Below are positions 8,377-17,182 of a stretch of 39,441 bases of DNA, one piece after another. Numbering within the stretch: the stretch's first letter is position 1; each line of letters begins with the position of its first letter. The position numbers were made by a program, and so were the translations under genes. The stretch is from Stentor coeruleus (lineage: Eukaryota; Ciliophora; Heterotrichea; Heterotrichida; Stentoridae): positions 1 to 39,441 of the forward strand of contig MPUH01000704.1 of the NCBI GenBank assembly GCA_001970955.1. Reading direction: 5' to 3'. The notes under the pieces were generated by a model. It was not told where the DNA came from. It searched no databases and was given only the letters and a program-made list of their open reading frames with translations.

Positions 8377-10798
8377 CTTGACTTGTGCAGATTTTCCTAA
8401 TAAACCTCATAAAACTCAAGCCCTTACTTTGCCCTTTATCCTTTTTATCAACCAAAGGGGTGATTTTTGGTGTTTTTATCTTAGAAATTTCCCTCAAAGT
8501 AAGTATTTCTTTACTAAAACGCAAATCATTATCAGTTAAATCATGATAATAAAAAACCGTTGCATTTATTAAAACTTTTTCTACTGACTCAGGACCAGCA
8601 GTTCGAAAATTATCATAAATATTTCTTAATGTGACCAATTTTACACGTACACCATTTTCAATTAATACATTACGAACTTGTTCACAACAATATTTAGCAA
8701 TTTTCTCATATTCAAGTCTACGAAAAAGAAGATTTAAAGTTATACTTCCAACACTAACCCCAAACATAAATATAAGAAGTATAGAGCCAATACTCCATGA
8801 TGTTATACTACGTAAATCTTCTTCACTTTCTGATGATGAAAGACTTATTGGGATTAAACAAAGTATAGGGAAAAGGCAAAAAATCCAACAATACCCTAAA
8901 ATATATGATATAACAATATCCCCAAATTGTCTAAGTAATGATTTTATTTCAATAAATATTATAAGTATTAAAGATGTTAGAATCAAACCGATTATTATTG
9001 TTATAACAATTGCCATTGAAGATTCTGTATTAGAAAACAATAATAAAGGTATTGAAATAATACATATAAGGATTATACCGAAAATCCCAATAAACCCTTG
9101 GAGTTTTTTTTTCTTCCGCAGGTTGTTTTTTTGTAATAAAGTTGTTGATGTTACTGAGCCTAATATAATATCTCTAATACCAGGTTCTTCAACCCCTATT
9201 TCAGCAATATATAAATTTATCCTATGGACAAGAACTGTGCCAAAAATCATAAAAGCAAAAATAACAAAACATCCTGGGATAAAACCCCCAATCCAATCAT
9301 TAGAAAAGTCCAAACGTTTGAATGTAAAAAACCCTAAAAGACAGTATCCACAAACAAAACTTAATGAAAATATATACTGAGAGAAATCATAACCATTAAA
9401 TTTCCTAACTTCTTTTATTAATAAAATCAATTCTTTGCTTAGTTTGAATATAAACTGCCAAAGCCATAAGGATAATACAATAGCCCCAGTTAAAAATAGC
9501 ATACTGCATACAATCCAAAAAGTTTTAGTTTTCATACCTCCTGATGAATATAAAGGCCACATAAGTCCTAAAGGAATAATAAAAATAAGGCAACATATTG
9601 CTGAAAAATATTGATAACTACGTTTATTATAATTGTATATCATAGTTAAAGATAACCAATATATAATTGTTACTGGGAAACCTATAGCGATAAGAAGGCT
9701 AAAATAATAGAATTCTTGGGTTTTATACATGGTAAAACTTATCCACATTATGCATATTGTTGGTATTGTTGTTAGGACTAGTAAAATTATGCAGTATTTA
9801 TCGTTTTTGTTTAGAGATGATGCGCTGAATAATGTTCCGAAAAACATAAAACATGGGATAGCGATAATATAAAACCCTGAAATATAAACAGCGCTATCTG
9901 AATGGTTTTCTGATGTAAAAATTGATATAACTCCAACTTCTACACCTATAATTGATGATAATATAGAAAAAGATGCTAAAATATGCCCGTAATTTGAAAA
10001 AAAACCAGGGTTTGAGTTTTTAAGTAAATCAGGAAACTTGTTTAATAATGATTGAATGCCAAGACTTGGGTTTTCTAGTTCAATGATTTCTTTTTTTAAT
10101 ACTTGGATCTCATTTGGCTGCCTTATAAAAACTATTGAGTGAATTGAAACCCATATAAAAACTAAGAAAAGCAGGTATAAAAAATATGTGTAACCAAGGA
10201 TACTTTTTGGGTCACTAAAAGATTTTGGCTCGAGTATGAGTATAGATATTAATAAACTAAATAAAGTGTTGCAAAGAAGTAGAAACGTTAAATTAAGCAA
10301 ACTTCCTTTTATGTATCCTATTTTTTTAATCATACCTCTACGAATAAATCTATAAATAGCAAAACCTGTTACTGATAAAGGTATAAAAGCACAAGTTATA
10401 GAAAGGGTAATATAATCTACAAACAGGTTCATTCCTATAATAACAACAAGGATTATTATAGGAATAAAAACAAGAAATAAAGTGATGCTTAAGTTAATCC
10501 ATAAATGCGATTTCAGTTTGAAGAAAAACATACAATAAAAACTTGATAATGGGCATAAAATACCTAGGGTTTTTAATATTGGGTACCTTTTTGTGTCTTT
10601 TTGAACTATGTCTCTGTTAAGGTGTGTAAGAAATACAGCACAATGAGCTACACCAAGGAGACCAAATAAAAAAAACTCTATAAATTCTAATTTTTTCCAA
10701 GGCCAACTGAACTCTTTGTATAAAGATCTAACAAAGAAGTTTCTAGATGAGTGGTCATCAGCACTTAGACCATCTAGGTTTATTTCAGCTTGGCGCAT
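8354..10798 (-). CDS. N-terminal half of large polytopic membrane protein (3' end artefactual)
   Basis: ATG at 10798 opens 814 codons. After a ~35-residue polar N-terminus (MRQAEINLDGLSADDHSSRN) there are about 18 hydrophobic spans, grouped roughly as residues 38-225, 258-440, 456-515 and 555-690. A cytoplasmic-type tail (about 695-800) follows, with 'YCCEQVRNVLIENGVRVKLV' and 'FYYHDLTDNDLRFSKEILTL'. The final residues (EQIYIAF) come from the 152-bp copy next to the gap, so the true 3' end is missing. No transporter or channel signature recognised. The tail and the acidic start of 5992-8223 fit together as one cytoplasmic linker, so I infer one gene of well over 1,500 residues. Confidence 0.75.
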   Translation of the reverse strand: MRQAEINLDGLSADDHSSRNFFVRSLYKEFSWPWKKLEFIEFFLFGLLGVAHCAVFLTHLNRDIVQKDTKRYPILKTLGILCPLSSFYCMFFFKLKSHLWINLSITLFLVFIPIIILVVIIGMNLFVDYITLSITCAFIPLSVTGFAIYRFIRRGMIKKIGYIKGSLLNLTFLLLCNTLFSLLISILILEPKSFSDPKSILGYTYFLYLLFLVFIWVSIHSIVFIRQPNEIQVLKKEIIELENPSLGIQSLLNKFPDLLKNSNPGFFSNYGHILASFSILSSIIGVEVGVISIFTSENHSDSAVYISGFYIIAIPCFMFFGTLFSASSLNKNDKYCIILLVLTTIPTICIMWISFTMYKTQEFYYFSLLIAIGFPVTIIYWLSLTMIYNYNKRSYQYFSAICCLIFIIPLGLMWPLYSSGGMKTKTFWIVCSMLFLTGAIVLSLWLWQFIFKLSKELILLIKEVRKFNGYDFSQYIFSLSFVCGYCLLGFFTFKRLDFSNDWIGGFIPGCFVIFAFMIFGTVLVHRINLYIAEIGVEEPGIRDIILGSVTSTTLLQKNNLRKKKKLQGFIGIFGIILICIISIPLLLFSNTESSMAIVITIIIGLILTSLILIIFIEIKSLLRQFGDIVISYILGYCWIFCLFPILCLIPISLSSSESEEDLRSITSWSIGSILLIFMFGVSVGSITLNLLFRRLEYEKIAKYCCEQVRNVLIENGVRVKLVTLRNIYDNFRTAGPESVEKVLINATVFYYHDLTDNDLRFSKEILTLREISKIKTPKITPLVDKKDKGQSKGLSFMRFIRKICTSQEQIYIAF

Positions 10799-11327
10799 TT
10801 AATTATTATAAATGTATGCTTATTATAGATATTATATTGATTGTATTTTTATTAAAATTTCTACTTAGAATAGGAGTTTTATATGAAAAATCTGACTTTA
10901 AAAATATTTTATATAAGAGTTTTTGCAGAGATGCGCTTTTTATAAAGTTTTGTTGGTTGGGGTGTTTGATTTTTAGGGATTTTTTTATAAGATTTTTAGA
11001 ATCTTATAATAATCTTATGTATTTTAAGTTTTTTATGCTAATTGATATATATTTTACACAACTTTTGGCAATAAAAACTATAAAATTTACCTATATCATG
11101 CTATCCTAAAACTTTCTTAGTTATAATATTGCATAAGACTTTTACTAATTTACCCTCCTTCTTAACTTCCACTTTCTTCAAGATTAAAAAATTTGTAGAA
11201 AAAACTCAAATTTTCTTAACCCCCCATCCTCTAATCTTCAACATCCTCCAAAAACTCATCTTCAATCACAATCCTCAAAAATCCTAACCTATTTTCTTTT
11301 ATTATCCCAAATTTAATCAATAATATT
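10799..11327. other. intergenic spacer
   Basis: No gene supported. A hydrophobic + strand ORF (10747-11109) overlaps the 5' end of the membrane-protein gene and has no motif. The skew changes from G-rich to C-rich near 11110. Confidence 0.45.
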
Positions 11328-12500
11328 TTAATGTTTAAACGCAGGTTTCCTCAAATTAAACGAAGTATTCACTCGTTTAGGGGTAAGTTCCTTACTCTCT
11401 GATTCTAAAGTTTTAAGGTCAGAAACATTCCTCCTCAGTCCTTTTGAAGTTGGCGTCATACTCCTTTCTTGTTTTGTATTAAAAAAGTCATCTAATTTCT
11501 GTAATGCTCCTAAGTTTCTATAAAACAAACACCCATCACAATTTGTTATACTAATCCTTTTTCCGCTTATTGAATAAACAAATTCATTTTCCTTTTTGAT
11601 ATCAGCACCTCTTCCTTTTATAGCATCTAAAAGAAGGATTTCTTGTTCATGTAAAGCTTCTTCTTTGCTTTCAAAAGCTTCAAGTTTAGCTTTTATTTTA
11701 GAAACTTCTTCACAATCACGAAAGTAATAAGTAAATACTTCAAGTTCTTTTCTAAGACCATCATAGTTTAAGCATTCTTTTTCTGATTTATAACTTTCTA
11801 ATAGATCATTAACTTGAGCGTTTTCATATTCCAACTTACGGATTTGGCTTCTAAGTTTGGAAATTTCGTTTTGTGCGTCGATTAGTTCTTGTTCTTTGAC
11901 TGTGATTAGTTGCAATAAAGAATCTTCACGTTTTAAGCTCCTTTCTATAGTATCTTTAAGTTCTTTTTCCATTTTTTTCATGTTTTTTTCTTGTTCGTCT
12001 CTAATTTTCCTTTCATATTCTAGTGCATTTTTGTAGTCCTGGATGATTTTTTCGTCTTCAAAATTTTTAACCTCGTTTTCCTGATCTTTTTCAACAATTT
12101 CAGGCTCTTTAGCTTCAGTTTCTTCAATTGAATTATGTTCTTCTATTGGACTTAGTTTTTTTTTCCTATAGAAAATCAACAAAATCCTTGGAAGCATTAC
12201 ATCTTCAGTGAGCTCTGATAAGAAATCATTACTTTGACTAAAAAGAGGCAACCAATGGACTCCGTCTTCTTTAAAAAGGTCTCTTTTGAAACTCACAGAT
12301 TTCTCTTCTTGCGTTGTTTGGTTGATTATCTCTAGTTTATATATGGTTTCTTGTGAGAGAATTAAAGATTTTTCTTCTGTTATTGGCAGAAGCTGGTCAT
12401 GAAGAACATCATCAGCGTAAAGATAAAGAGCAAGTTCAGTACTGGAACAAGGGAAACCTTCAAGTCTAATGACTTTTATTTCAACAGAGTCTTTCCACAT
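11328..12500 (-). CDS. C2-like domain plus coiled-coil protein
   Basis: 390 residues. Residues about 4-112 alternate hydrophobic beta-like strands (EIKVIRLEGFPC; ELALYLYADD; YKLEIINQ; ILLIFYRKKK) in a pattern resembling a C2-type sandwich, without an obvious calcium-binding Asp set. Residues about 115-290 are Glu/Lys-rich coiled coil. The C-terminal ~100 residues hold a compact part (ENEFVYSISGKRISITNCDG) and a basic Ser/Thr-Pro tail (RSMTPTSKGLRR; ELTPKRVNTS) that looks like a target of proline-directed kinases. This layout is common among basal-body and ciliary proteins, but I cannot assign it to a family. It lies head-to-tail with the next gene, 226 bp apart. Confidence 0.7.
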   Translation of the reverse strand: MWKDSVEIKVIRLEGFPCSSTELALYLYADDVLHDQLLPITEEKSLILSQETIYKLEIINQTTQEEKSVSFKRDLFKEDGVHWLPLFSQSNDFLSELTEDVMLPRILLIFYRKKKLSPIEEHNSIEETEAKEPEIVEKDQENEVKNFEDEKIIQDYKNALEYERKIRDEQEKNMKKMEKELKDTIERSLKREDSLLQLITVKEQELIDAQNEISKLRSQIRKLEYENAQVNDLLESYKSEKECLNYDGLRKELEVFTYYFRDCEEVSKIKAKLEAFESKEEALHEQEILLLDAIKGRGADIKKENEFVYSISGKRISITNCDGCLFYRNLGALQKLDDFFNTKQERSMTPTSKGLRRNVSDLKTLESESKELTPKRVNTSFNLRKPAFKH

Positions 12501-12726
12501 ATTATGTGATTATTAGCATAGTTAATTAAATGATTAGATTTTCTCTTTGAAAATATTATAAGATTTAAAGATAAAGCTTTTATAAGAATTTTTATAGGCT
12601 ACTTAGAGATTTTTATGGTTTTTTGATTAGAAATATAGAGAAATTATGGTTATAAATGAAATTTTAGGCTTTAGGGAATAATAGAAAATTAGGATGAATG
12701 TTTTTATTAGGTAAAATTATCTAGTA

Positions 12727-14499
12727 TTAATCTTCATATTCTGCAATAATCTCAATGCATTCCCAAGGTTGACCATTTCTATCAACATATAAATAATACT
12801 TTTTCTCATCAGCATTCATCATCGGGGCAAATCTTAGTTGTATTTTCCCTTTCTTACCCTTTTCTATGTGTAAGTCTGAATCTTTCACACTCATATAATC
12901 AGGATGTGAAGACTCAATAAGAAAAGTAGAACTACTATCACTCATGTTTTGGTATGTGATTTTCTTTTTACTTTCTTCTCCAAGAGGAAGTTTTACGTTA
13001 TAACTTTTATCTATTGGTCTTAATGGATGAGCCTGTTCTTCTTCAAAATCAGAATCTTCGTAGTCATCTTTTTTCGAAGACCCTTTGCTTTCCTTTTTGT
13101 TACTACTAGAAGAAGACTTAACTTGACTTCCTCGTCCTGAATCAGCTTCATAATCCTCATCACTATACTCCTCATCATCACTTTCTTTATCCCCTTTTTT
13201 ATCATCTTCATAATCATCATCACTATAATCCTCCTCATCATCAGACTTCTTTACAAACTTTTTATTTTTTTCAAATCGCTCATCTTCATAATCCTTAGAA
13301 TATTCATTTGAGCTTTCTTTACTTTCTTCTTTTTTACTCTTAAAATTTTCCTTGTTTTTACTTTCATTTTCAATGTTTTTTTCGGCAAATTTATTTGTTT
13401 CAGGTTCTTGTTTGAAATTATCAGGGTATTTTTTCATTAATTCTAAGTAATTTATATGCTCATCATTTTCAGCATATCCATGCTGAGAATCTTCTGATGA
13501 GTATCCATAATTATCTGAACTACTTTCTGAACTTGTATCATAAGGATTTTTAGGGTTGTTTTTAATATTTTCTACAGAAGATGGTTTTAATTGTAAGTCG
13601 CTTGATGGGCTTTTTACAACTTTTGTCATAGGTGTTGGGGATTTAGCTACAGGGAAATTCTCTTGTTTAACAACAGGTGTGGGTTGTTTTTGTACTGGTG
13701 TAGGATCTTTAGGTTTTTCAAGAACTTGTATTGGATCTTTAGGTTTATCTAATATCAAATTAGGTTCTTTTGCTTTATTTATAGGGATATTTGTTGGAGA
13801 ATATGAGTTTGGAAGATCTTCTTTAGCCTTGTTTTTTTCTAGTTTTGCCTGAGGATTATAATAATCTTTTGATGGAAAATCCTGATCACTACCTGAACTA
13901 TGGCTTATATTTGCTGAGAAATTCGGTAGTTCTGCTTGCTTATAATTCCTAACCCCTCTCAACTGTTGATCACGACTAACCGGCCTATCCTGTATATCCT
14001 CACTATTTATCGACACAATCTTATCATTATTCCCAGTCCTCAAATGTTTTTTCCTACCTTTTTTCCCTTTTTTTTTCTTAACAGTCAGTGCTGATTTAAT
14101 TCTTTTCGGTTTAGGCACTTTCTTTTTAAGTTGTTTTTGTGGAGGAGCTTCTTGTATTTCCTTGATTTTTTCAGCGACTTTTCCTGCATTTGGCCATTTC
14201 ATTGATTCGATTTTTGAAAAAATGACCTTTCCTCTGAAATACACTTCAAAAGCACCTATACGAGGGAAATGATATTTGCCAAGATGACTTATATTTGGGT
14301 CTGCAACAAATTTGTCTTGGAAACCTAAAGGTACTTCGTTTTGTGAAACAGTTACTCGAGAACATGTTCGTGTGATAGTATTTTTACACATGGTAAAGTA
14401 TTGAATGTACTTATCTTCGTCATGGTTGGTACACCATTGATGAGTTTTGCATCCTACACAGTGTTCGATAAATACTTTTTCTAATTCAGCCCTAAGCAT
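12727..14499 (-). CDS. Rdx/SelW-like domain + disordered linker + MSP/ASH-like domain protein
   Basis: 590 residues. Residues 1-115 resemble the thioredoxin-like Rdx (SelW/SelT/SelH) fold: a C14-x2-C17 pair in place of the family's CxxC/CxxU, and the diagnostic 'PRIGAFEVYFRGKVIFSKIES' region (shown split here: PRIGAFEVYF then RGKVIFSK) followed by 'WPNAGKVAEKIKEI'. Residues ~118-165 are very basic, ~240-300 contain Pro-rich repeats of the KPKDP type, and ~320-490 are a D/E/S/K low-complexity region. The last ~85 residues (KKITYQNMSDSSSTFLIES, SHPDYMSVK, KIQLRFAP, YYLYVDRNGQPWECIEI) resemble the MSP/ASH Ig-like domains found in NPHP4 and other ciliary proteins. A redox-type domain joined to a cilia-type domain suggests an axonemal or transition-zone role; that is inference. 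The start ATG at 14499 sits just before the gap duplication. Confidence 0.7.
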   Translation of the reverse strand: MLRAELEKVFIEHCVGCKTHQWCTNHDEDKYIQYFTMCKNTITRTCSRVTVSQNEVPLGFQDKFVADPNISHLGKYHFPRIGAFEVYFRGKVIFSKIESMKWPNAGKVAEKIKEIQEAPPQKQLKKKVPKPKRIKSALTVKKKKGKKGRKKHLRTGNNDKIVSINSEDIQDRPVSRDQQLRGVRNYKQAELPNFSANISHSSGSDQDFPSKDYYNPQAKLEKNKAKEDLPNSYSPTNIPINKAKEPNLILDKPKDPIQVLEKPKDPTPVQKQPTPVVKQENFPVAKSPTPMTKVVKSPSSDLQLKPSSVENIKNNPKNPYDTSSESSSDNYGYSSEDSQHGYAENDEHINYLELMKKYPDNFKQEPETNKFAEKNIENESKNKENFKSKKEESKESSNEYSKDYEDERFEKNKKFVKKSDDEEDYSDDDYEDDKKGDKESDDEEYSDEDYEADSGRGSQVKSSSSSNKKESKGSSKKDDYEDSDFEEEQAHPLRPIDKSYNVKLPLGEESKKKITYQNMSDSSSTFLIESSHPDYMSVKDSDLHIEKGKKGKIQLRFAPMMNADEKKYYLYVDRNGQPWECIEIIAEYED

Positions 14500-14556
14500 A
14501 GATTTATATTATATTATTCCATATATTTTAGATTTTGTCTTGGAGATTTGAATTTA

Positions 14557-14666
14557 NCGTCATGGTTGGTACACCATTGATGAGTTTTGCATCCTACACA
14601 GTGTTCGATAAATACTTTTTCTAATTCAGCCCTAAGCATAGATTTATATTATATTATTCCATATAT
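14557..14666. other. one-N scaffold gap plus 109-bp duplicated contig end
   Basis: N at 14557. Positions 14558-14666 repeat 14418-14526 (109 bp, no difference seen). The repeated part is the 5' end of the Rdx/MSP gene including its ATG. Sequence diverges after the copy on both sides, so two contigs with overlapping ends were placed side by side instead of merged. Confidence 0.85.
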
Positions 14667-15404
14667 CGCAAAGGGATTTTTATTATAGTTACTTTTAAAT
14701 AAATTTACCTTGAAGATATTAGATTTTTGGAATAATATATTAGGATATAGTTTATAGGATTTTATAGGAGGTAGTCTGTTTATATTTAACTTTAGTTGTA
14801 ATATAAAACCAATCTTAATAAACTGAAAAACCCTTTTATTGTAAGAAATAATAATTTTTTATATACTGATTACTATATAACTAATAATATTAATTCTACT
14901 GTATAAATCCTATCAATTGTAATAATTTTATCACAATTTTGTTTACATCTAACTGATTCTATATAAATATGTCTTTTATATCTATTATTAGTTTTAGTTA
15001 TATTTGTAATAGATGAAAGGAAATGATTGATGATAAGATTTTCTATTTTATTAAGAATTTACTCTTTTATGCATTCAACAGGATAACAATTGTCCTAAAA
15101 TTTATCATATTCTTCATAGTTTATAGAAAATTATTGTGTGTATGGATGATTTTCTTAATATAATCATATTTTTCAGAAAGATAATTTGATGATATTGTTA
15201 TTGAAAACTTTCTAAAAACTAACTTTAAAGTTGGATTTTTTATATAAGAATCTTTTTATTAGCTAAGCATAAAAAATTTTTGTTTTTAATATAAAAATTC
15301 AGTCAAATGCTTTAAAAAATCTAAATATAAATTGAAAACATATACAAGAATTTACTACTTAAACATCAAAATATTGGATATATTTCCCAACATATATTTT
15401 TATA
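14667..15404. other. intergenic spacer, no gene seen
   Basis: AT-rich DNA between the start of the Rdx/MSP gene and the SNARE gene. G-rich near the left gene and C-richer near 15300-15404. No RNA gene or ORF supported. Confidence 0.5.
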
Positions 15405-15710
15405 TTATCCTAGCATGAACTTCCACACAATGATAAAAAGTATTGTAAGTATCCCACCAATATAGATAGAAAATCTATTGTTTTTTTGTTGAAGCATATT
15501 ATCAAACCTTCCATACACAGAAGTAATATTCTGTTTGCCTTTATCAAAAGATCCACTTAAGGTGTTAAGAAAAGTGTTTGAGCCTTTAACTTCTTCATGA
15601 ATAACTAATGCAGAATTTTTGATTTCAAGAACTTGGGTATGAAGTAAATCAATTTTATGGTTGTTGGTTTTTTCTATGCTTTCTTCTAGGACTTTATCAC
15701 GTTTATGCAT
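15405..15710 (-). CDS. Bet1-like Qc-SNARE, tail-anchored
   Basis: 101 residues: about 75 residues of SNARE-motif heptads followed by one C-terminal membrane span (FSIYIGGILTILFIIVWKFM), the tail-anchored layout of Bet1/Sft1 SNAREs of ER-Golgi traffic. The segment 'VIHEEVKGSNTFLNTLSGSFD' (split: VIHEEVKGSN, TFLNTLSGSFD) aligns with the Bet1/SNAP-25 C-motif region around the zero layer ('.EV.TQN..L..M...FD'). At the position of the conserved zero-layer Gln this protein has Ser (KGSN). Family choice within Qc-SNAREs is by layout and local similarity; other short Qc-SNAREs are possible. Start at ATG 15710. Confidence 0.65.
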   Translation of the reverse strand: MHKRDKVLEESIEKTNNHKIDLLHTQVLEIKNSALVIHEEVKGSNTFLNTLSGSFDKGKQNITSVYGRFDNMLQQKNNRFSIYIGGILTILFIIVWKFMLG

Positions 15711-16241
15711 ATTTATAACAATATATAAACAGAAATTTACAAAGAAAAAAATTATATTAATGGCAATATGCTGAGGATCAGAAGAAATCAGATATATTTT
15801 ATGCTTAAGAGGTAGGGTTTTTATAATAATTTATTAAGAGATTCTATTAAAGGATAAAGGAATATGTATTGAGAAAAAAATTTAGTTGTAAAAAAAATTT
15901 ACTTTTGGAAAATTATAATATATTTATGGAATAGGAATATACTTGATTTTGTTTAAGACTCATATTAAAGGAATAGATATGATACTGTATAATTTCTGGT
16001 TTTTTATTTAAGAAGGTAGGCTTATGGAGAAATTACAAATATGATTTTATTTAAGCCTATTTCCAAAACCCAAACCATTCACGCAATAAAACCCCAACTA
16101 AAAAATCATCAACATTTAAAGTTAAAAACCGAACCATTTAAGCAATAAAACCCCANAAGCCTATTTCCAAAACCCAAACCATTCACGCAATAAAACCCCA
16201 ACTAAAAAATCATCAACATTTAAAGTTAAAAACCGCAGCAT
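15711..16241. other. intergenic spacer with scaffold gap at 16156
   Basis: No gene seen. N at 16156; the 79 bp at 16157-16235 repeat 16053-16131 without visible change. The short tail 16132-16155 is itself an imperfect repeat of 16072-16096 (AACCATT..GCAATAAAACCCCA). Skew turns from G-rich to C-rich near 16040. Confidence 0.8.
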
Positions 16242-17108
16242 TTAATTAGAAAGTATCATTTCAACTTTTTCCAATGCAGATTTTTGTAATAAACTATTTT
16301 TATACAAAATCTCTTTTCTGCCAAATACCTCCTGTGAATATTCAAACTTCGACTCTTTCTTCAGTCTCTCTTCCTCTTCTTCCCTGGCTCTTTTCGCAGC
16401 AGCCACCGACTCCAAAAAATATTTCCTCCTTTCTTCCTTATCATTTCTACTCTTCTGCCTATTTTCCTCAACTTCTCTCTGCCTCTTCAAAGATTTTTCT
16501 CTTTCATTATTAATCATCTCATTATCTCTCCTTTTTTCTCTACAATTCAAAGCGATCTTAGCTTCTTTTAAAGCTAAAAACTCATCTTCTCTATCTTTTC
16601 TCTCTAAAATTTTTTTCGTTCTCTCATTATCCTTAATCATTTTTTTCAGTTCTAATCTACTTAAAGTCATCTGTTCCTCATGTGAAAAAGTCTCTTTCTC
16701 AACTTCATCTTTTCTACGTTTTTTCGCATTAACCCATTCATCCCTCATGATTTTTTTCTCAGCCAGCATATCTTTTCTTTGTTGAGATTTATATCTAAGA
16801 ATCTCAGCTTGACAAGCTTTTATATCAACATTAGCAACAGGTACAGCTGAATAATCTAGACGTGATTTACATGGTGTCGAATATATTTTAGAATTCTCAG
16901 ATTCTTGCAAGGATCTGTTTTTTCTATTACAATTTCCAATTGGAGTTTTTTCATTTGTAGTTTTATATGAAGATTTTATTTTAGATGCAGATTGTTTAGG
17001 GGTTGATATATTGTCTATATGAGATTTTGATGAAGGAGGAGTGCATGGTTGTTTGTTTTTAGGTTGATCTGCGTTTACGATGTTTTTAGAGTTATCGTTA
17101 GAATCCAT
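16242..17108 (-). CDS. charged single-alpha-helix/coiled-coil protein
   Basis: About 288 residues from the ATG at 17108 (MDSNDNSKNIVN). An in-frame ATG at 17147 would add MPFLLHFLYVRYK, which looks like untranslated AT-rich leader, so I prefer the downstream start. Residues 1-90 are Ser/Lys/Asn-rich and disordered, with TP/SP sites (DNISTPKQSASK, TNEKTPIGN). Residues ~95-285 are almost purely E/K/R/D helix with stretches such as AKRAREEEEERLKK, typical of a stable single alpha helix or long coiled coil. No enzyme motif. Probably cytoskeletal, but this is inference from composition. Confidence 0.7.
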   Translation of the reverse strand: MDSNDNSKNIVNADQPKNKQPCTPPSSKSHIDNISTPKQSASKIKSSYKTTNEKTPIGNCNRKNRSLQESENSKIYSTPCKSRLDYSAVPVANVDIKACQAEILRYKSQQRKDMLAEKKIMRDEWVNAKKRRKDEVEKETFSHEEQMTLSRLELKKMIKDNERTKKILERKDREDEFLALKEAKIALNCREKRRDNEMINNEREKSLKRQREVEENRQKSRNDKEERRKYFLESVAAAKRAREEEEERLKKESKFEYSQEVFGRKEILYKNSLLQKSALEKVEMILSN

Positions 17109-17182
17109 TTTATAACGAACGTATAGGAAATGTAATAAAAATGGCAATTAAGATAAGTAAGATAGAGATTTTCTATGAATTA

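Noticed and set aside
8631..9380. 249-codon + strand ORF
   Set aside because: Antisense shadow of the membrane-protein gene, whose codon pattern and hydrophobic spans are convincing on the minus strand.
10747..11109. 120-codon + strand hydrophobic ORF
   Set aside because: It starts inside the opposite-strand membrane-protein gene and continues in AT-rich spacer. Its Phe/Ile/Leu-rich composition is what random AT-rich DNA gives.
13020..13241. 73-codon minus ORF rich in Met/Ile/Lys
   Set aside because: Out-of-frame reading of the acidic low-complexity part of the Rdx/MSP gene.
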